Assembly (NCBI GenBank): GCA_021464245.1
Contig: JADCRB010000040.1
Coordinates: 9,937,534 to 10,001,533 of the forward strand
Direction: 5' to 3'
DNA: 64,000 bases
DNA from: Carallia brachiata
Taxonomy: Eukaryota; Streptophyta; Magnoliopsida; Malpighiales; Rhizophoraceae
The position numbers and the translations under genes were made by a program. The notes below the pieces were generated by a model. That model was not told where the DNA came from, made no database searches, and was given only the letters and a program-made list of their open reading frames with translations. The first letter of the stretch is position 1. Every line of letters begins with the position of its first letter. Shown here in pieces: positions 33,687 to 46,200 of the stretch.

Positions 33687-35592
33687 AGTCTTGGAATTGT
33701 TACTTGTACACCCTTTTGTTGTCTTCTTTTGTTGGTTTATCACTTCAGTGCATATTGTAGAAATGTTCTGGTTTGGATGTAGGTTCAGAAAAGAAATTGT
33801 ACTTTCTTAATTGGATCGGCTGGGGATGCTATTAATATCAGCTTCAGGTCTTGTCTTTTGGCCACATAAGCTCCAGACCTGTAACTGTTTCATGATTTTG
33901 TTAGGCTGCAGCAACCATTGCTCTGGTGTAGCACAATGTCGTTTCTAATTTGTGATTTGGCTGACATTATGCTAACAATGTAATGAAATCTGAATCTCTG
34001 AAAGTGAAGGACATCTGGACCAGCTTGTCTTTGTGTTGCTTTAGATTAATTCAGTCTATTCTGTGTGTTTTGTTCTGTGGCTTCTACCATATGCTTTTCC
34101 ATTCAGCGACTTCTACATTGGACTTAGATATTGTTCCTGTCAAAATTGTTCCCTATGCCTTAGTTCCATGGGCAAATCTACAGTCTGTCTATATAAATTG
34201 ATGTAGAAAAACTACAATTTTTCTTTTTGGTGCAAAGAAAAACTTGTACAAATTGATATTTAGCATAGTGGCCAAGAAAATTGTCTCCTCCCTCAAGTCC
34301 TTGGTCAAGTCTAACTATGTTATATTTTGTCGCCCCCTGAAAATTTGGTCTGGATCAGTTATTGTGAGTTCAACTTAAGTTATTGGAAGATTGATCGTAT
34401 TTTCAACCTGATCTTGGCTTGGACGTTGCACGTATGTTGCATCGAATTGTGTTGTGGTCAAGTCATGGCTCAGTATTTACAAGTCAACTAGGCTTAGACT
34501 ACAATCTAAGGACTGAAGTAGGTACCTTAAGAAATTGATTCAAGTTGCCCATCTCAGCATCTCTCCAAACCAAAATCGATGCGCTTTGGTGTGTTTGGTC
34601 CTGTGTTGGTTTGATAATATTGTGAGGGTTTTTGGTATTCAATCTTCCCCTTAATTGCCAATTAGGTGAATGGATTGACCATGTTGATTAAACCCAACCA
34701 AAGCTTGCTTCCCTGCCTTATTAGCTCATTGCAACCTTCTCTCCCTCTAATATTTTTGTTCCCAATAATTCTATTGTTTTGGTTGATATTTCTCTATTGC
34801 TATTTTCCAATGAGATTCATTTTACGCACTAATTTGACTAGTTATTTGTAACAAGCAGGTTCTCTATATGTTTTGTCAGCCAAGCTTCCTACGTTGTTGT
34901 CATATGAAAAAAAAAAAAAATTAGGCTTCTATCTACAGCTTTATGTTACAGTGTGGAGTAAGAGATGAATCTTTGTTTATGTGCTTCATCGTTTTCCAAG
35001 TTCATGTACGAAAGAGTAGTTTCCATTGTTTTCGATTGAACTACGTTCATATAAACTCAGCGAGTAGAAATGGACCCTGATTACTGATTTCATCATTAAA
35101 TCAAACGAGTGAAAAACTAGATCGCATGCCCTCAATTAAAAGCCAGTGCGATTGCAGTTTTCATCAACATCTCAATGTTGATGGGTAGTCTCAAATTAGT
35201 TTATTGATGGAATAATATCAAATTGGACTTTCTCTATGACATGAAAGATAAAAAGAGGCACAGGAGTCAAAAGTGGTTCCTTCTAATTTATGAATATACT
35301 TCTTGCCCCTGCATTAATGTGTTTACTGTCTTATTCTTTGTTTCGATGAAATGGAAGTTTAGTCAACTTATCGATGGAGTTGTTATCTTTGCACGCATTA
35401 CAAAAGTAGGTTAGTAATGGTAACGGATTTCGAATCAAAGGTGGATTAGGTGGCCAAAACCAAAATTAATTTGTTAGAAGTAGCAGACAAACTTTTCCCA
35501 AATGAGAAATGCATTAAACAGATCCTCTTAAGCTGCAAGTAGAACGCAAAAAGACTTGACATATTGGATATTGGAATAGCCTTATTTGGTAT
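33687..35592. other. Intergenic between RPS9 and dirigent gene
   Basis: 33687-34000 is the likely RPS9 3' UTR. The remainder has normal base composition for a plant intergenic region, with an A14 run near 34907-34920. No coding or repeat signal could be supported. The small frames present show no family resemblance. Confidence 0.4.
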
Positions 35593-36141
35593 ATGATGCT
35601 TTGCCGGATCATATTCTGCACTGCAGTTTCTCTAGCAATACTTGCAGTCATTCTTTTAGCTCTTGTCTCACCAATACCAAAGAGCCACTCAAGCCCTTGG
35701 CTAGTAGCCTTATCATTGTACATTCAACAACCTGTCATTCCAAGCTCTAATGATAGGCAACAGACAGTCGCCCAATCAAATGCCGAAGCGTTCATCTTTC
35801 GTCGAACACTCACAGAAGGACCAGACAACACTTCCCGGGTTGTTGGAAAAGCTCAGGGCTTCATACTTCCAGCTGAAAAGTTTGCCCATTCAGCTTTCAA
35901 CATTATCTACCTTACGTTTGATACACCTGAATACTCGGGCAGTCTCAGCGTGCAGGCTAAACATGTGGCACAGAAACATCATGAAGAGCTTATTGTGGTT
36001 GGTGGTACGGGCTCATTCGCATTCGCTCGAGGCCTTGCTGTTTTTGTACAAACTGATCAACAAACATCCGAAGTGAAGGCAATATACCATGTACAACTTC
36101 AGTTGAAATTTCCAAATCGATCCCAGACTATTCCAGGATGA
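35593..36141 (+). CDS. Dirigent protein, single exon
   Basis: The protein has 182 residues. Residues 6-28 are a hydrophobic segment (FCTAVSLAILAVILLALV) serving as signal peptide or signal anchor, so the protein enters the secretory pathway. Residues 66-178 form the dirigent domain, an eight-stranded beta-barrel: FIFRRTLTEGP, VVGKAQGFILP, FDTPEYSGSLSV and the signature VVGGTGSFAFARG (residues 135-147). Two N-glycosylation sequons (N79-T-S, N175-R-S) fit secretion. Dirigent proteins guide stereoselective coupling of phenoxy radicals into lignans or lignin-related polymers in the apoplast, and many are defence-induced. Two ATGs lie in tandem (35593, 35596); the first is used here. An AT microsatellite begins two bases after the stop. 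The biochemical substrate cannot be told from sequence. Confidence 0.92.
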   Translation: MMLCRIIFCTAVSLAILAVILLALVSPIPKSHSSPWLVALSLYIQQPVIPSSNDRQQTVAQSNAEAFIFRRTLTEGPDNTSRVVGKAQGFILPAEKFAHSAFNIIYLTFDTPEYSGSLSVQAKHVAQKHHEELIVVGGTGSFAFARGLAVFVQTDQQTSEVKAIYHVQLQLKFPNRSQTIPG

Positions 36142-36142
36142 C

Positions 36143-36165
36143 ATATATATATATATATATATATA
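36143..36165. repeat. (AT)n microsatellite in dirigent 3' UTR
   Basis: An AT dinucleotide run of 23 bases immediately after the dirigent stop codon, so it lies in the 3' UTR if transcribed. Confidence 0.95.
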
Positions 36166-36489
36166 GCAATTTTCTTTTTGTCTTTCTGAATTCTATAAGA
36201 ATGAGCTGTAACCACTTTTTTATAAATGGCAGATAACATCCAAACTTTTAAGTTCGTTGAAAGTTAAACAAAAAGAAGGGTTGAAATTTCATCTAATTGG
36301 GTTTATGAAATTATGACAATGTTCGTGTATGTTTATTATTGTTTTTTTTTTTTTTTGTTAAGAGACTTAGAAGTGTCAGTAAGAAAGAAAAAGTGAAAGT
36401 TTGAATCTCTTATCTGTCAGTTAAAGACAAATCTATTAACTAATTGTTATTTTTTTTAAGACATCTTATAATTTTTTTTAGATAAAAAT

Positions 36490-36514
36490 AATATATATAT
36501 ATATATATATATAT
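36490..36514. repeat. (AT)n microsatellite
   Basis: AT run of about 25 bases bordering the SINE-like element that follows. Confidence 0.95.
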
Positions 36515-36690
36515 TGGTTTGGTAGCCTGCTAGCTACTAAACCCCTCAAAAGCAAAAGAGAGGGGTGGGTGAGGTATTAGTGAAAAGTTCGAACCCTTGC
36601 CTAAGGTAGAGGGATACTGTTTATGGCCCGAATCAATCGAGTTGATGTCCGCCCTCAAGCATGTTGTAGATTTCAGCCTAATCTACGGTT
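36515..36690 (+). mobile_element. SINE-like sequence with Pol III B-box
   Basis: A GC-richer block in AT-rich DNA contains a B-box-like AAGTTCGAACCC (about 36587-36598). It also contains CCCGAATCAATCGAG (about 36628-36642), a motif I recall from the body of several eudicot SINE families. An A-box is not clear (GGTAGCCTGCTAGCTAC at about 36520 is a candidate), and no target duplication was found. The microsatellite at its left border may reflect a SINE-associated tail or chance. Confidence 0.4.
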
Positions 36691-37202
36691 GTTGGTTGAT
36701 GGGTTAGTGATCCATATCAAATGGACTCAACTTCGGTGCCTTAATTTACATAACTTTAAGTTAATTATAAAATATTGTAAATTGTTAGACAATTATATTT
36801 AAAATAATAATAAATATATAAAATATTATATATTATAAATAAGGTAGTATAATTATTTTAAAATTATTTAAGTGAAGTATTTTTTTAAATTAAAATAATT
36901 AAGAAGGGGAAATTGAAAGCGCTTCCTTTTAGCAGAACCCATCAGGCCATCATCAAGCCACGTGGACTTACAAATGCCGTGCTGCAAACGAGTGTGAAAG
37001 CAAGACCCGTCTGAACAATCGAAGATCGAGAAATATACACGAGAGATCAAAGAATAAAAATCAGCAGGGAGAAAAACAGGCGGTCAGTCAGCAAGCACCC
37101 TCCACCAACAGAAGGAAAAAAAGAAAAAAAATAATAAAAAGGAAGAAGAAGGCAAATTTCGACGCGCTGACTGGTCGCTTGTTCGTCACTTCTTTCTCTT
37201 TT
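36691..37202. other. AT-rich DNA and promoter/5' leader of SEC3
   Basis: 36730-36900 is extremely AT-rich. 36900-37202 is mixed and GC-richer and probably holds the SEC3 promoter and transcription start. A tract of (CT)n at 37203-37220 lies in the leader. Confidence 0.4.
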
Positions 37203-37220
37203 TCTCTCTCTCTCTCTCTC
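37203..37220 (+). repeat. CT repeat in SEC3 5' leader
   Basis: TCTCTCTCTCTCTCTCTC about 80 bases before the SEC3 ATG. CT-rich tracts are common near plant transcription start sites and in leaders. Confidence 0.8.
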
Positions 37221-37237
37221 TTTCTCTACGAATCTGA

Positions 37238-37267
37238 ATGAAATCTCGTTGTGTCTGGGCTGGCTAA
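37238..37267 (+). promoter_or_regulatory. Upstream ORF in the SEC3 leader
   Basis: An ATG at 37238 opens a nine-codon frame (MKSRCVWAG, then TAA at 37265-37267) that ends 31 bases before the SEC3 ATG and is in a different frame. If the mRNA starts upstream of it, ribosomes would translate or bypass it before reaching SEC3. Confidence 0.45.
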
Positions 37268-37298
37268 GCTGATTAACGAGGCAAAGAAGCAAGAGAAA

Positions 37299-40200
37299 AT
37301 GGCGAAATCGAGTGCGGACGATGAGGAGCTGCGGAGAGCCTGCGAGGCAGCTATCGAGGGCACCAAGCAGAAGATCGTGCTGTCGATCCGCGTGGCCAAG
37401 AGCCGCGGTGTCTGGGGCAAAGCCGGCAAATTGGGCCGCCAAATGGCCAAGCCTAGGGTTCTCGCTCTCTCCAGTGCGCCCCACTCCCTTTTCTTTCTCC
37501 TCTTCCTTCGTCTTCTTCTTCTTCTCCTATGTTTTCCTCAGTTAGTCTTGCATTTTTCAACTTAATTTCTCTTCCTTGAATTTTAGTTGAATTGTATTTA
37601 CGTGTTTCGTTGGAAACAGAGTCGACAGTGGTATAGAGCCGAAGTGATTAGGCCTTTTACAAAGTGTGGATGAAATGGAGAAATGCAGTGAGACCGAAGG
37701 AGAGAAGAGTCGATGGAGAAGAATTGTGGCCGACATTTTTACTTAGGCTTTCATGTTGAGCATAACTTAAATTAATTCGGAATAATTAGGAATTCAGTCT
37801 ATCGATCTCCATCCCGGACATAATCCTCTCAACAGTCTGTATATTTTCTGATAAAGAAGTAGTTTAGCATTTGGATAGGTTGGTGGTTGCTGATAAGGCA
37901 GCGAGAGTATATAAGTGTCTTCATTTAAAGTTACATGGAGTTTGATGGCTTTGGTCCTGATGGGAAATGTTCGAAGAATTCGGCGTTTTTCATTGTTAGT
38001 TTGCAATGAAAGAGGTTGCACGAAATTCCAGTTTAGCTTTGTACCGATAATTATTTGCCCGGCTGCTTTCCTATCTAGTTGCCATGCTTGACAAGCAACT
38101 TGTGAGGCTGTTATTAGACTAGGGGTGGAGTGTACCTTCTTTCGTTTAATGGATCACATGTTTTGTCGTGCTATTGATCCTCTTCTTCTTTAATCAACAG
38201 CTTGGAAATTGATGCCCTAGCCAATTATTGTCATTTGATTTGCATGGGGTTGTCAACTTGTCAGTGACAGCCTTTGTTTTTTGCAGCAAAATCAAAAGGT
38301 CAACGGACTAAAGCATTTCTTCGCGTCCTAAAGTATTCCACCGGGGGTGTCCTTGAGGTAATGTTCACTTTGAGTAGTTCTTTTTGTTTGTTGAATGAGT
38401 TCATATTCAAGTAAAAGAAAATAATGACCGATGTATTTATGCAGAATTTCCTGGGTCTAAAGTGTCTTGTAGGTCTGGTCTTAGGCGTTGGATTGAGGTC
38501 TTTGCCTGGCTAATTTTTGAGCATGTCTGTGTAATTGTGCATTTTGAGTACAACCTGAGTTTGAATTTTTTCCTTATTGTTATGCTGTCCTTGGAATCTA
38601 GCTCTAATGGGGTAAAGCATGGGTGCATTGTTGTAATACAAATAACAATGGAAGTTTCCTTCTTTTTTTTTTTTTTTTTTTTGGGTATTTGAAATGTTTT
38701 GGATCTTTGATTACTCTGTTAATTGCCATGCTTGTTGCACAATGCAACTTGTTTAACATGATGCACTCTGACTGCGAGTTTACCAAGGTTTCACATGCTT
38801 AAAGATCATATCTTTACCTGATCTGGCAGCCTGCAAAGTTGTACAAGCTCAAGCATCTTTCAAAGGTGGAAGTTATAGCGAATGATCCCAGTGGGTGCAC
38901 ATTCACACTGGTAACACTCAATCTCCATCTTTCAGAGAGGCTTCGTATCAAATGTGGGATTGCTGCTGACCAGTGGCTATCTGAATTCAGAAAGCACTTA
39001 AGCTAAATGAGAAGCAATTTTTCTTCTTGATTTGAACTCAGCATTATCTGCTTTGTTTATGGGCAGCTTCTAACTGAGCTTTTTACAGGGATTTGATAAC
39101 CTTAGAAGCCAGAGTGTTGCTCCACCTCAATGGACTATGCGCAACATTGATGATCGGTGATTGGAAACGATGCTCTTTTCTGCTCTTATTTTCCTTATGA
39201 ATTTAAAATGCAATTTACTGATCACTTTGTCCCATGCTACTTTTTTCTCTGTATTTTCATTCCCTAGTTGCTATTCATTTCATTTAATATCTCTATTTAA
39301 ATGTTTGTTATAGGAACCGGCTTTTATTTTGCATCTTGAACCTCTGCAAGGATGTGCTTGGTCGTCTCCCCAAAGTTGTTGGCATAGATGTGGTGGAGAT
39401 GGCTCTTTGGGCTAAGGTATGCAATTTTGTATCTTTATGGATCTTCAAGCTTAATTTACTTTTTCATTTTAGATGGTCATTTCTTACATTCAGAATCTTT
39501 CCAACTTCATTGGTTATTGAATCAGCAATATCACTGACATTCCCATTATAAGATTTCTGTGGTAACGATTGCATATGATTTTATCATTCATTAAACATAG
39601 GTTGTGTTGTTCAATGTTATAGTGAACATTGTTCACTTGAAGTTACTAGTTGGAAAGTATGTTCAAGGGGACCTAGCTCTTTGTGGCCTGAATCTCAAGC
39701 TCGATTTGTACATCTTCTGTGTCCTCAGAGATTGATGGACCTTCCTGAAGAATTCAGTTTCAAAGAGTTGATTTTGTAACATCCAAGATTTGTGCCAGGT
39801 GCTGGGCCACAATTTTGTTTGGCTTTGCATAGTAATAGGTGGCAATGTAGTTTTGGTTGGCTCCAAATTGTGGAACATATCTCTGGCTGTTTTGTATGTT
39901 CTACAAAAAATGAAATTTCTGCAGTGGGCCTGATTAGATCTGTACTCTGATTCTCAGACATGTCCAGGAGCCAAATATGGTTAAATTCCCTACACAAGAC
40001 ACAGGTTCCCTGTGGCACTTTGATAGACAAGGCACTTTCAGTGTTCTCTGTACAAATGATTAGATGCAATAAGTTTACCTTAGAAATGCTGCCATATATC
40101 CTCCTTTAGGAGCTGAACTCTAATCTGGTCTGAAGATAAATGAGCGTTCACCACTAGACTCTGTTTTGGTACTTTGGTTGAATTTTTTTTTTTAGGTGAT

Positions 40201-43200
40201 CTCCCCTTCAGGAGGATTTTTTCAAGTGTAAATTTAGAAGTTCATTTTGTTTATTATAAATTCTGTTGGCTCTATTTATTAACAAGGAACTGTGCATGGA
40301 ATCTAGCAACATGGCTGGCCCACTTGTGGCAAGTATAATGCCCCACTGCACATTCTATTTTATCTATTTTAGCTAGTGAGAATCTAACTCTATTTTCCAA
40401 CTGATCCTGCAATAATATAAACTTATGGATGGTACTTGTTAAGATTGAAGTTATTAGGTAATCAAGCAACAACTACAGGCTTAATAGATGAAGCTGATTG
40501 TCGCATTGACTTTGGAAACTTATGGTTAGTGTGGTATAAACATCACAAGACTGGGAGCCAATATGCTTTCTCTGGTTGAGTCTTCAGATTCTTGATAGAA
40601 TTCTGTCTACCTGATAATCTTCCTTGGTTTAGACATATGGTTGTTCAAACTCCCACAATCAACTGATCTGTGGATCGTTATGGATGTTTTTTTTTTGGTT
40701 TTTTTTTATTACTTTTACTTGCTGTAGGAAAATACACATGTGGTTAGCAAGCAGACAACTCAGCAAGATGGGCCCCTTGCTGCCACAGTAACAGAAAGTG
40801 ATTTGAAGGTGACTGTTGAGAAAGAACTTGTATCCCAGGCTGAGGAAGAGGACATGGAGGCCCTACTTGGCACGTACGTGTTTCCTTTATGTAATCAGAG
40901 ATTGACTCAGTTATAAGTTGTCCCTTTAGTAAAATAAGACAAGTGCAAGTAATTTTCTTAAAGGTCCAGCCGGTTCCGTTTTGTCTCTTGACTCTTTTCA
41001 AGATCCTGCCGGTTATCCAAAGTGGCATTCTTGTTCACCGACGTGGTTTGAGTTAGTAGTCTTCTATTATGTCCTTCGCATTGTGTTGTTGCTGTTATAT
41101 CTGCAACTTGTTTTTCAAATTTTTTCTTTCCTCAAATTAAATGTATATGGTGTATATGACTGAAACGGCAATGTGCTACACCGTTTACTTCTTTATCCTT
41201 GTTAAAATTGTGAATCAATCTTAAAACATTTTGACGTTTTCTATTAAACAATGGTATGCAGTTATGTCATGGGCATTGGGGAAGCAGAGGCATTTTCTGA
41301 AAGGTTGAAGCGAGAGCTTCTTGCCCTTGAAGCAGCTAATGTGCATGCCATTTTGGAAAGTGAACCATTGATAGAAGAGGTATTTCATTTTAACCCTTGA
41401 TTGTACATGTGAGTTTAATCGTCTTTGATTATGCTTACTCTGCGCTCTATAGGCACCAACAACTGTAAAATCTTCTTATCTCTATTTTGAACATCGGGGT
41501 TCTTCCTTCACTTGCGATTCTTTTTTCTCTTCTTCTCTTTTACCAACCCTTGAACATGGCCTTTAAAAGATCAAGTGGAAATGCCCGGGCACCAAGCCTT
41601 TTGTGTAGATGATGATTCTCAGTACCACTGCTTATTTTCGTAACTTCTTACTTGTGGTTACTTCTTTTGGGTCTTTAAGGTGTTGCAAGGACTTGAGGCT
41701 GCAACAAATTGTGTTGATGACATGGATGAATGGTTAGGCATTTTCAATGTCAAACTGAGACATATGAGAGAAGATATTGAGTCGGTAAGGACTTGCTTAC
41801 GCAACATTTTGCTTTGTGTCCTGCGCTTTTGTTGTTGTTGTTGTTGTTTTTATTTTTGTTTTTTTGGGGAAAATCTATCTCGCTTAAACAGTCAGGTTGT
41901 TACATTTTGATTGTGCCATCAATGAAGGCATCATGTCCTTACATAAGTTCTTTCAAATATGAACTCATTGTTCTCTCTCTGCCTTTTTTTTTGGGGGGGG
42001 GGGGGGGGGGGGCGCAAATATTGATTTCACTTTGAGGTTCCTATAGTTTGCCAAATGGATTGTCTGTGTGAAGTTTCTATCTAAAGATGTCAGCACAAAA
42101 AGGAAGTAATGAGGTGACATGTTAAGAAACAAATCCTGCTTCAACCTTGTAGTATGAACCAGATGCTGCCTTGATTCAAGTTATAAGCCTGTGCTATTGT
42201 GTATCGAGGCCAGATGTTAAACACTAAACCAAGCATGGTCCCTAAGAAACAGCTAAATGCCAAAAAAGAGAAAGAAAATAGATGTAAACATGAAACATAA
42301 ATTTAGTGGATTCATTGTCAGGGGGAATCAACTCTTCATTACAGGGTTAAGAACAATGCAATCTACTGCCTGAGCTGAGCTGAGATGGTTTCTTAGAATT
42401 GTTCAGTTATGATCCAACAAAGTGATGGTCTTTTTTTGTTCTTTTATCTGTTGGAAGGGTGGGATTGTGCTTGCACGTCCAATATTTTTCAAAGGGAGGG
42501 AGCTAGGGGCAGTGAGTTCTAGGTGTAGCATGTCCTTCATTTAAATCTATGCTGGTTAAAGAATTTCTTACTGTATGCATCTAATTTGAATGCATGATGT
42601 CTTATGCTGCTGGTGGATAATATCTCTCCTCATGATATGCAGATAGAGACCCGCAACAATAAATTGGAGATGCAGTCTGTCAACAACAGAGCACTCATTG
42701 AAGAACTTGACAAGCTTCTTGAACGATTGCGTGTCCCTTCTGAAGTATGGACTTGTTCACTTAAATGGGCTTATGTATTTAAGCTTTGTCATTTCCTAAC
42801 AATATTCTGTTGGTTGTAGTATGCAGCATGTCTAACAGGAGGTCCATTTGATGAGGCACGCATGCTTCAAAACATTGAAGCATGTGAGTGGCTAACCGGT
42901 GCTTTACATGGCCTTGAAGTACCTAATTTGGATCCAAGCTATGTGAACATGCGTGCTGTATGACTTTGCCTCTTTTTTCTGTCAGTTTTTTACAGTTTAA
43001 TGTTAAAACAGATTGTTGAATAGATTAAGTGAGCGTTGCTCAGGCATATATGCTCACACTGGATATGCAGCCATATCTACCAACATGATTTATTTTTAAT
43101 CTATGAGTTCTCATCCACCACCGTAGAACAAAATAAGAAAACTTTCAGTTGCCAAAAGTTCTCGAGTAATCTTGAAAATTTACGTTCCTTTAGATAACAA

Positions 43201-46200
43201 CAGGTTTGGAATAGTGGGAGCATACCCTGAGCAGTCTTCTCTAACACTGGCTAAATTTCTGACAGGTTAGAGAGAAGCAAGCAGAACTTGAAAAATTAAA
43301 AACTACATTTGTCAGGAGAGCTTCCGAGTTCTTGAGAAACTACTTTGCTAGTCTGGTGGATTTCATGATAAGTGACAAGAGTTATTTTTCACAAGTATTG
43401 TTCATTATGTGCGATGGGAATTACATCTCTTTAACGTTTCCATTCAAGTGTTCTAGTGAATTTTGGAGTTTAATATACGGATTTTATGCCTTTATGAAAC
43501 AGCGGGGACAACTGAAGAGACCTGATCATGCTGATTTAAGGTACAAATGCCGGACGTATGCTCGCCTACTTCAACATTTAAAGGTTACCTTACAGAATCT
43601 TGTCATTAGCCTTCAATATATGTATATATATTTTTTCTTTAATGTTGTTAAGTATGCCACTTTTCTCTTTATGAACCTTTTACCCATATGTTTCCAGAGC
43701 CTTGATAAGGACTGCTTGGGTCCCTTGAGGAAAGCCTACTGTAGCTCGCTTAATTTGCTTCTTCGCCGAGAGGTCAGGCAACAATTCCTTGCTTTGAATG
43801 GCTCTGACCTCTTCTTTACTTCCTTTGTAGCGGATACTGCTATTTTCTTAAGATAATTGTTTAGTGTATGAACAACCAAAAATGTTAAAGAGACTGTTTT
43901 GCACATGTTTATTTTACCAGTATGATTCTGAAAACTGTCCTCACACAGGCTCGGGAGTTTGCCAATGAGCTTCGTGCTAGCACAAAAGCATCCAGAAATC
44001 CAACTGTCTGGCTTGAAGCATCCACAGGCTCGAGTCAAAGCACGCATACTGCAGATACTTCAGCAGTTTCCGATGCTTATGCCAAAATGCTGACAATATT
44101 TATCCCACTCCTTGTAGATGAGGTTATATATCTCTATTGATTAACATCAAGAACTGGTACTGATTTTAAGTTCTGTACAAATAACTTATTTCTGATTCCC
44201 CAAAACTGCAGAGTTCCTTTTTTGCACATTTTATGTGCTTTGAAGTTCCTGCACTTGTTCCTCCAGGAGGTGTTGCTAATGGCAATAAAGGTGGTAGTTA
44301 TCATGATGGTGCCAATAAAGATGAGGATGATGACTTAGGCATCATGGATATTGATGATAATGAGAGTAAAGCTGGTAACTTTTTAACCTTTGGTCAGTCC
44401 GGGTCTTTTTTTTTTTTTTTAGCAATTTAACAAAAAGATATCATTCTGTAGGTAAAAATTCTGCAGAGCTGACAGCACTAAATGAATCACTTCAGGAGTT
44501 GCTTGATGGAATCCAAGTAATGTGTGCATTAATTTTTTATAAAGTGCATGTACTTTGAGGTGCTTTTACATGTGGAGGTTCACTTTTCTAAGTGTGTCTG
44601 TGAACATCAGGAGCATGGTTTATGCCTATAATTATGATTTTGTTATCATCATGGTAATCTTCCAAATTTATCGGCTGACTTTAGAATGTAATTAAATAGA
44701 GAATGATGCCTAACCATGTTTTGGGGGCCTTCTGATTTCTGCATATTCTCTTTCTGAAATCATCTTCACCATATTTATCAAAAGCAGCCAACATTCCAGC
44801 AGGCAGTATTCCTAGGTTTTCAGGGCTGAACATTTAAAATTACTTATAAAATCTTGATTTTTGACTCGTTAAAGGTCTTACTTTAATTGATTTTAGGAAG
44901 ACTTTTGTGCTGTTGTTGATTGGGCCTACAAGATTGATCCTCTACGCTGCATATCAATGCATGGAATCACAGAGCGTTATCTGTCTGGTCAGAAAGCTGA
45001 TGCTGCAGGATTTGTACGCCTCTTGCTTGGCGACCTGGAGTCAAGAATTTCTATGCAGTTCAGCCGTGTATGGTTTAGCTCAAGAAAAAGTCTGACCACA
45101 CATCTATTTATTCCTTGAAGTAGCTTTTTTATCTCATGTTTCTTATCGCAGTTTGTTGATGAAGCATGCCACCAGATTGAGAGAAATGAGCGCAATGTGC
45201 GGCAGATGGGGGTCTTATCATACATCCCAAGGTAGTCTCAAATTGATGGGCATGGCCTTTGTTGCTTTAGTCAAATTGGCATGTTTCTTCCCCAAAATAG
45301 GTTTTCTTAAAAGTTCAAATACGTGTCTCTAAGAAATCAAGACGTCATTATTTTGAAGTTGCATGATCCAAAAGAATATAATGACAAGCAAGGAAAAACT
45401 AAAATGTTAGCAATTTCCTACAAATGGAATCAGACTTTATCGAATATGTTTGTGAGCTTTGGATATTTTTTTTATCGGTAGTGAATGCTTCAAATGTCGT
45501 AAATTGTTTTGACGCTTTTTTCCCTTTGTTTCTGGCACATCATATGGTTCAATTGCGGGCCATCACAGTACAGATGGTGCCAGTTTTGGCTTTAGCCTCC
45601 CTGCTACTGAATGTCCGGACAAATGTGTGTCTACGAATGACACCTCCAAGGGAATCTATTGCTCTCACGAGCAAAGTTTGGAAGAAAAGTTTTCCATGGA
45701 TTTACAAATTGTCAGCGTATAAATATTGATTTGTGACTAATGAAGTCGTACTGTACACAGATTTGCAACTCTTGCAACTCGTATGGAGCAGTATATCCAG
45801 GGACAATCTAGGGATCTAGTTGATCAGGCTTACACAAAATTTGTGAGTATTACCCAAAATTTGTGAGTAAACATCAGATTGCAGGACTTTATTGTGTTTT
45901 TATTCCTCCATTTCTGTTGCTTACTGCTGCGGTTTAAATGACATTTGTCAGGTGAGCATCATGTTTGTGACTTTGGAGAAAATTGCACAAGCCGATCCGA
46001 AATATGCAGACATTTTTCTTTTAGAAAACTATGCAGCATTTCAAAATAGGTAGTTGTTCTTTTTAAAATTTTTTCGGCATTTTTATTTTTATTTTTTTAC
46101 TTTTGGATTCACCTTCTGAGTGGAAGATTCAATTTTTTGAACTTTACTCAGCTTATATGACCTAGCGAACATTGTCCCTACTTTGGCAAAATTTTATCAC

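Noticed and set aside
37047..37484. 145-codon minus-strand frame across the SEC3 first exon
   Set aside because: Shadow of the SEC3 exon and of the CT-rich leader; the plus frame carries the conserved exocyst sequence.
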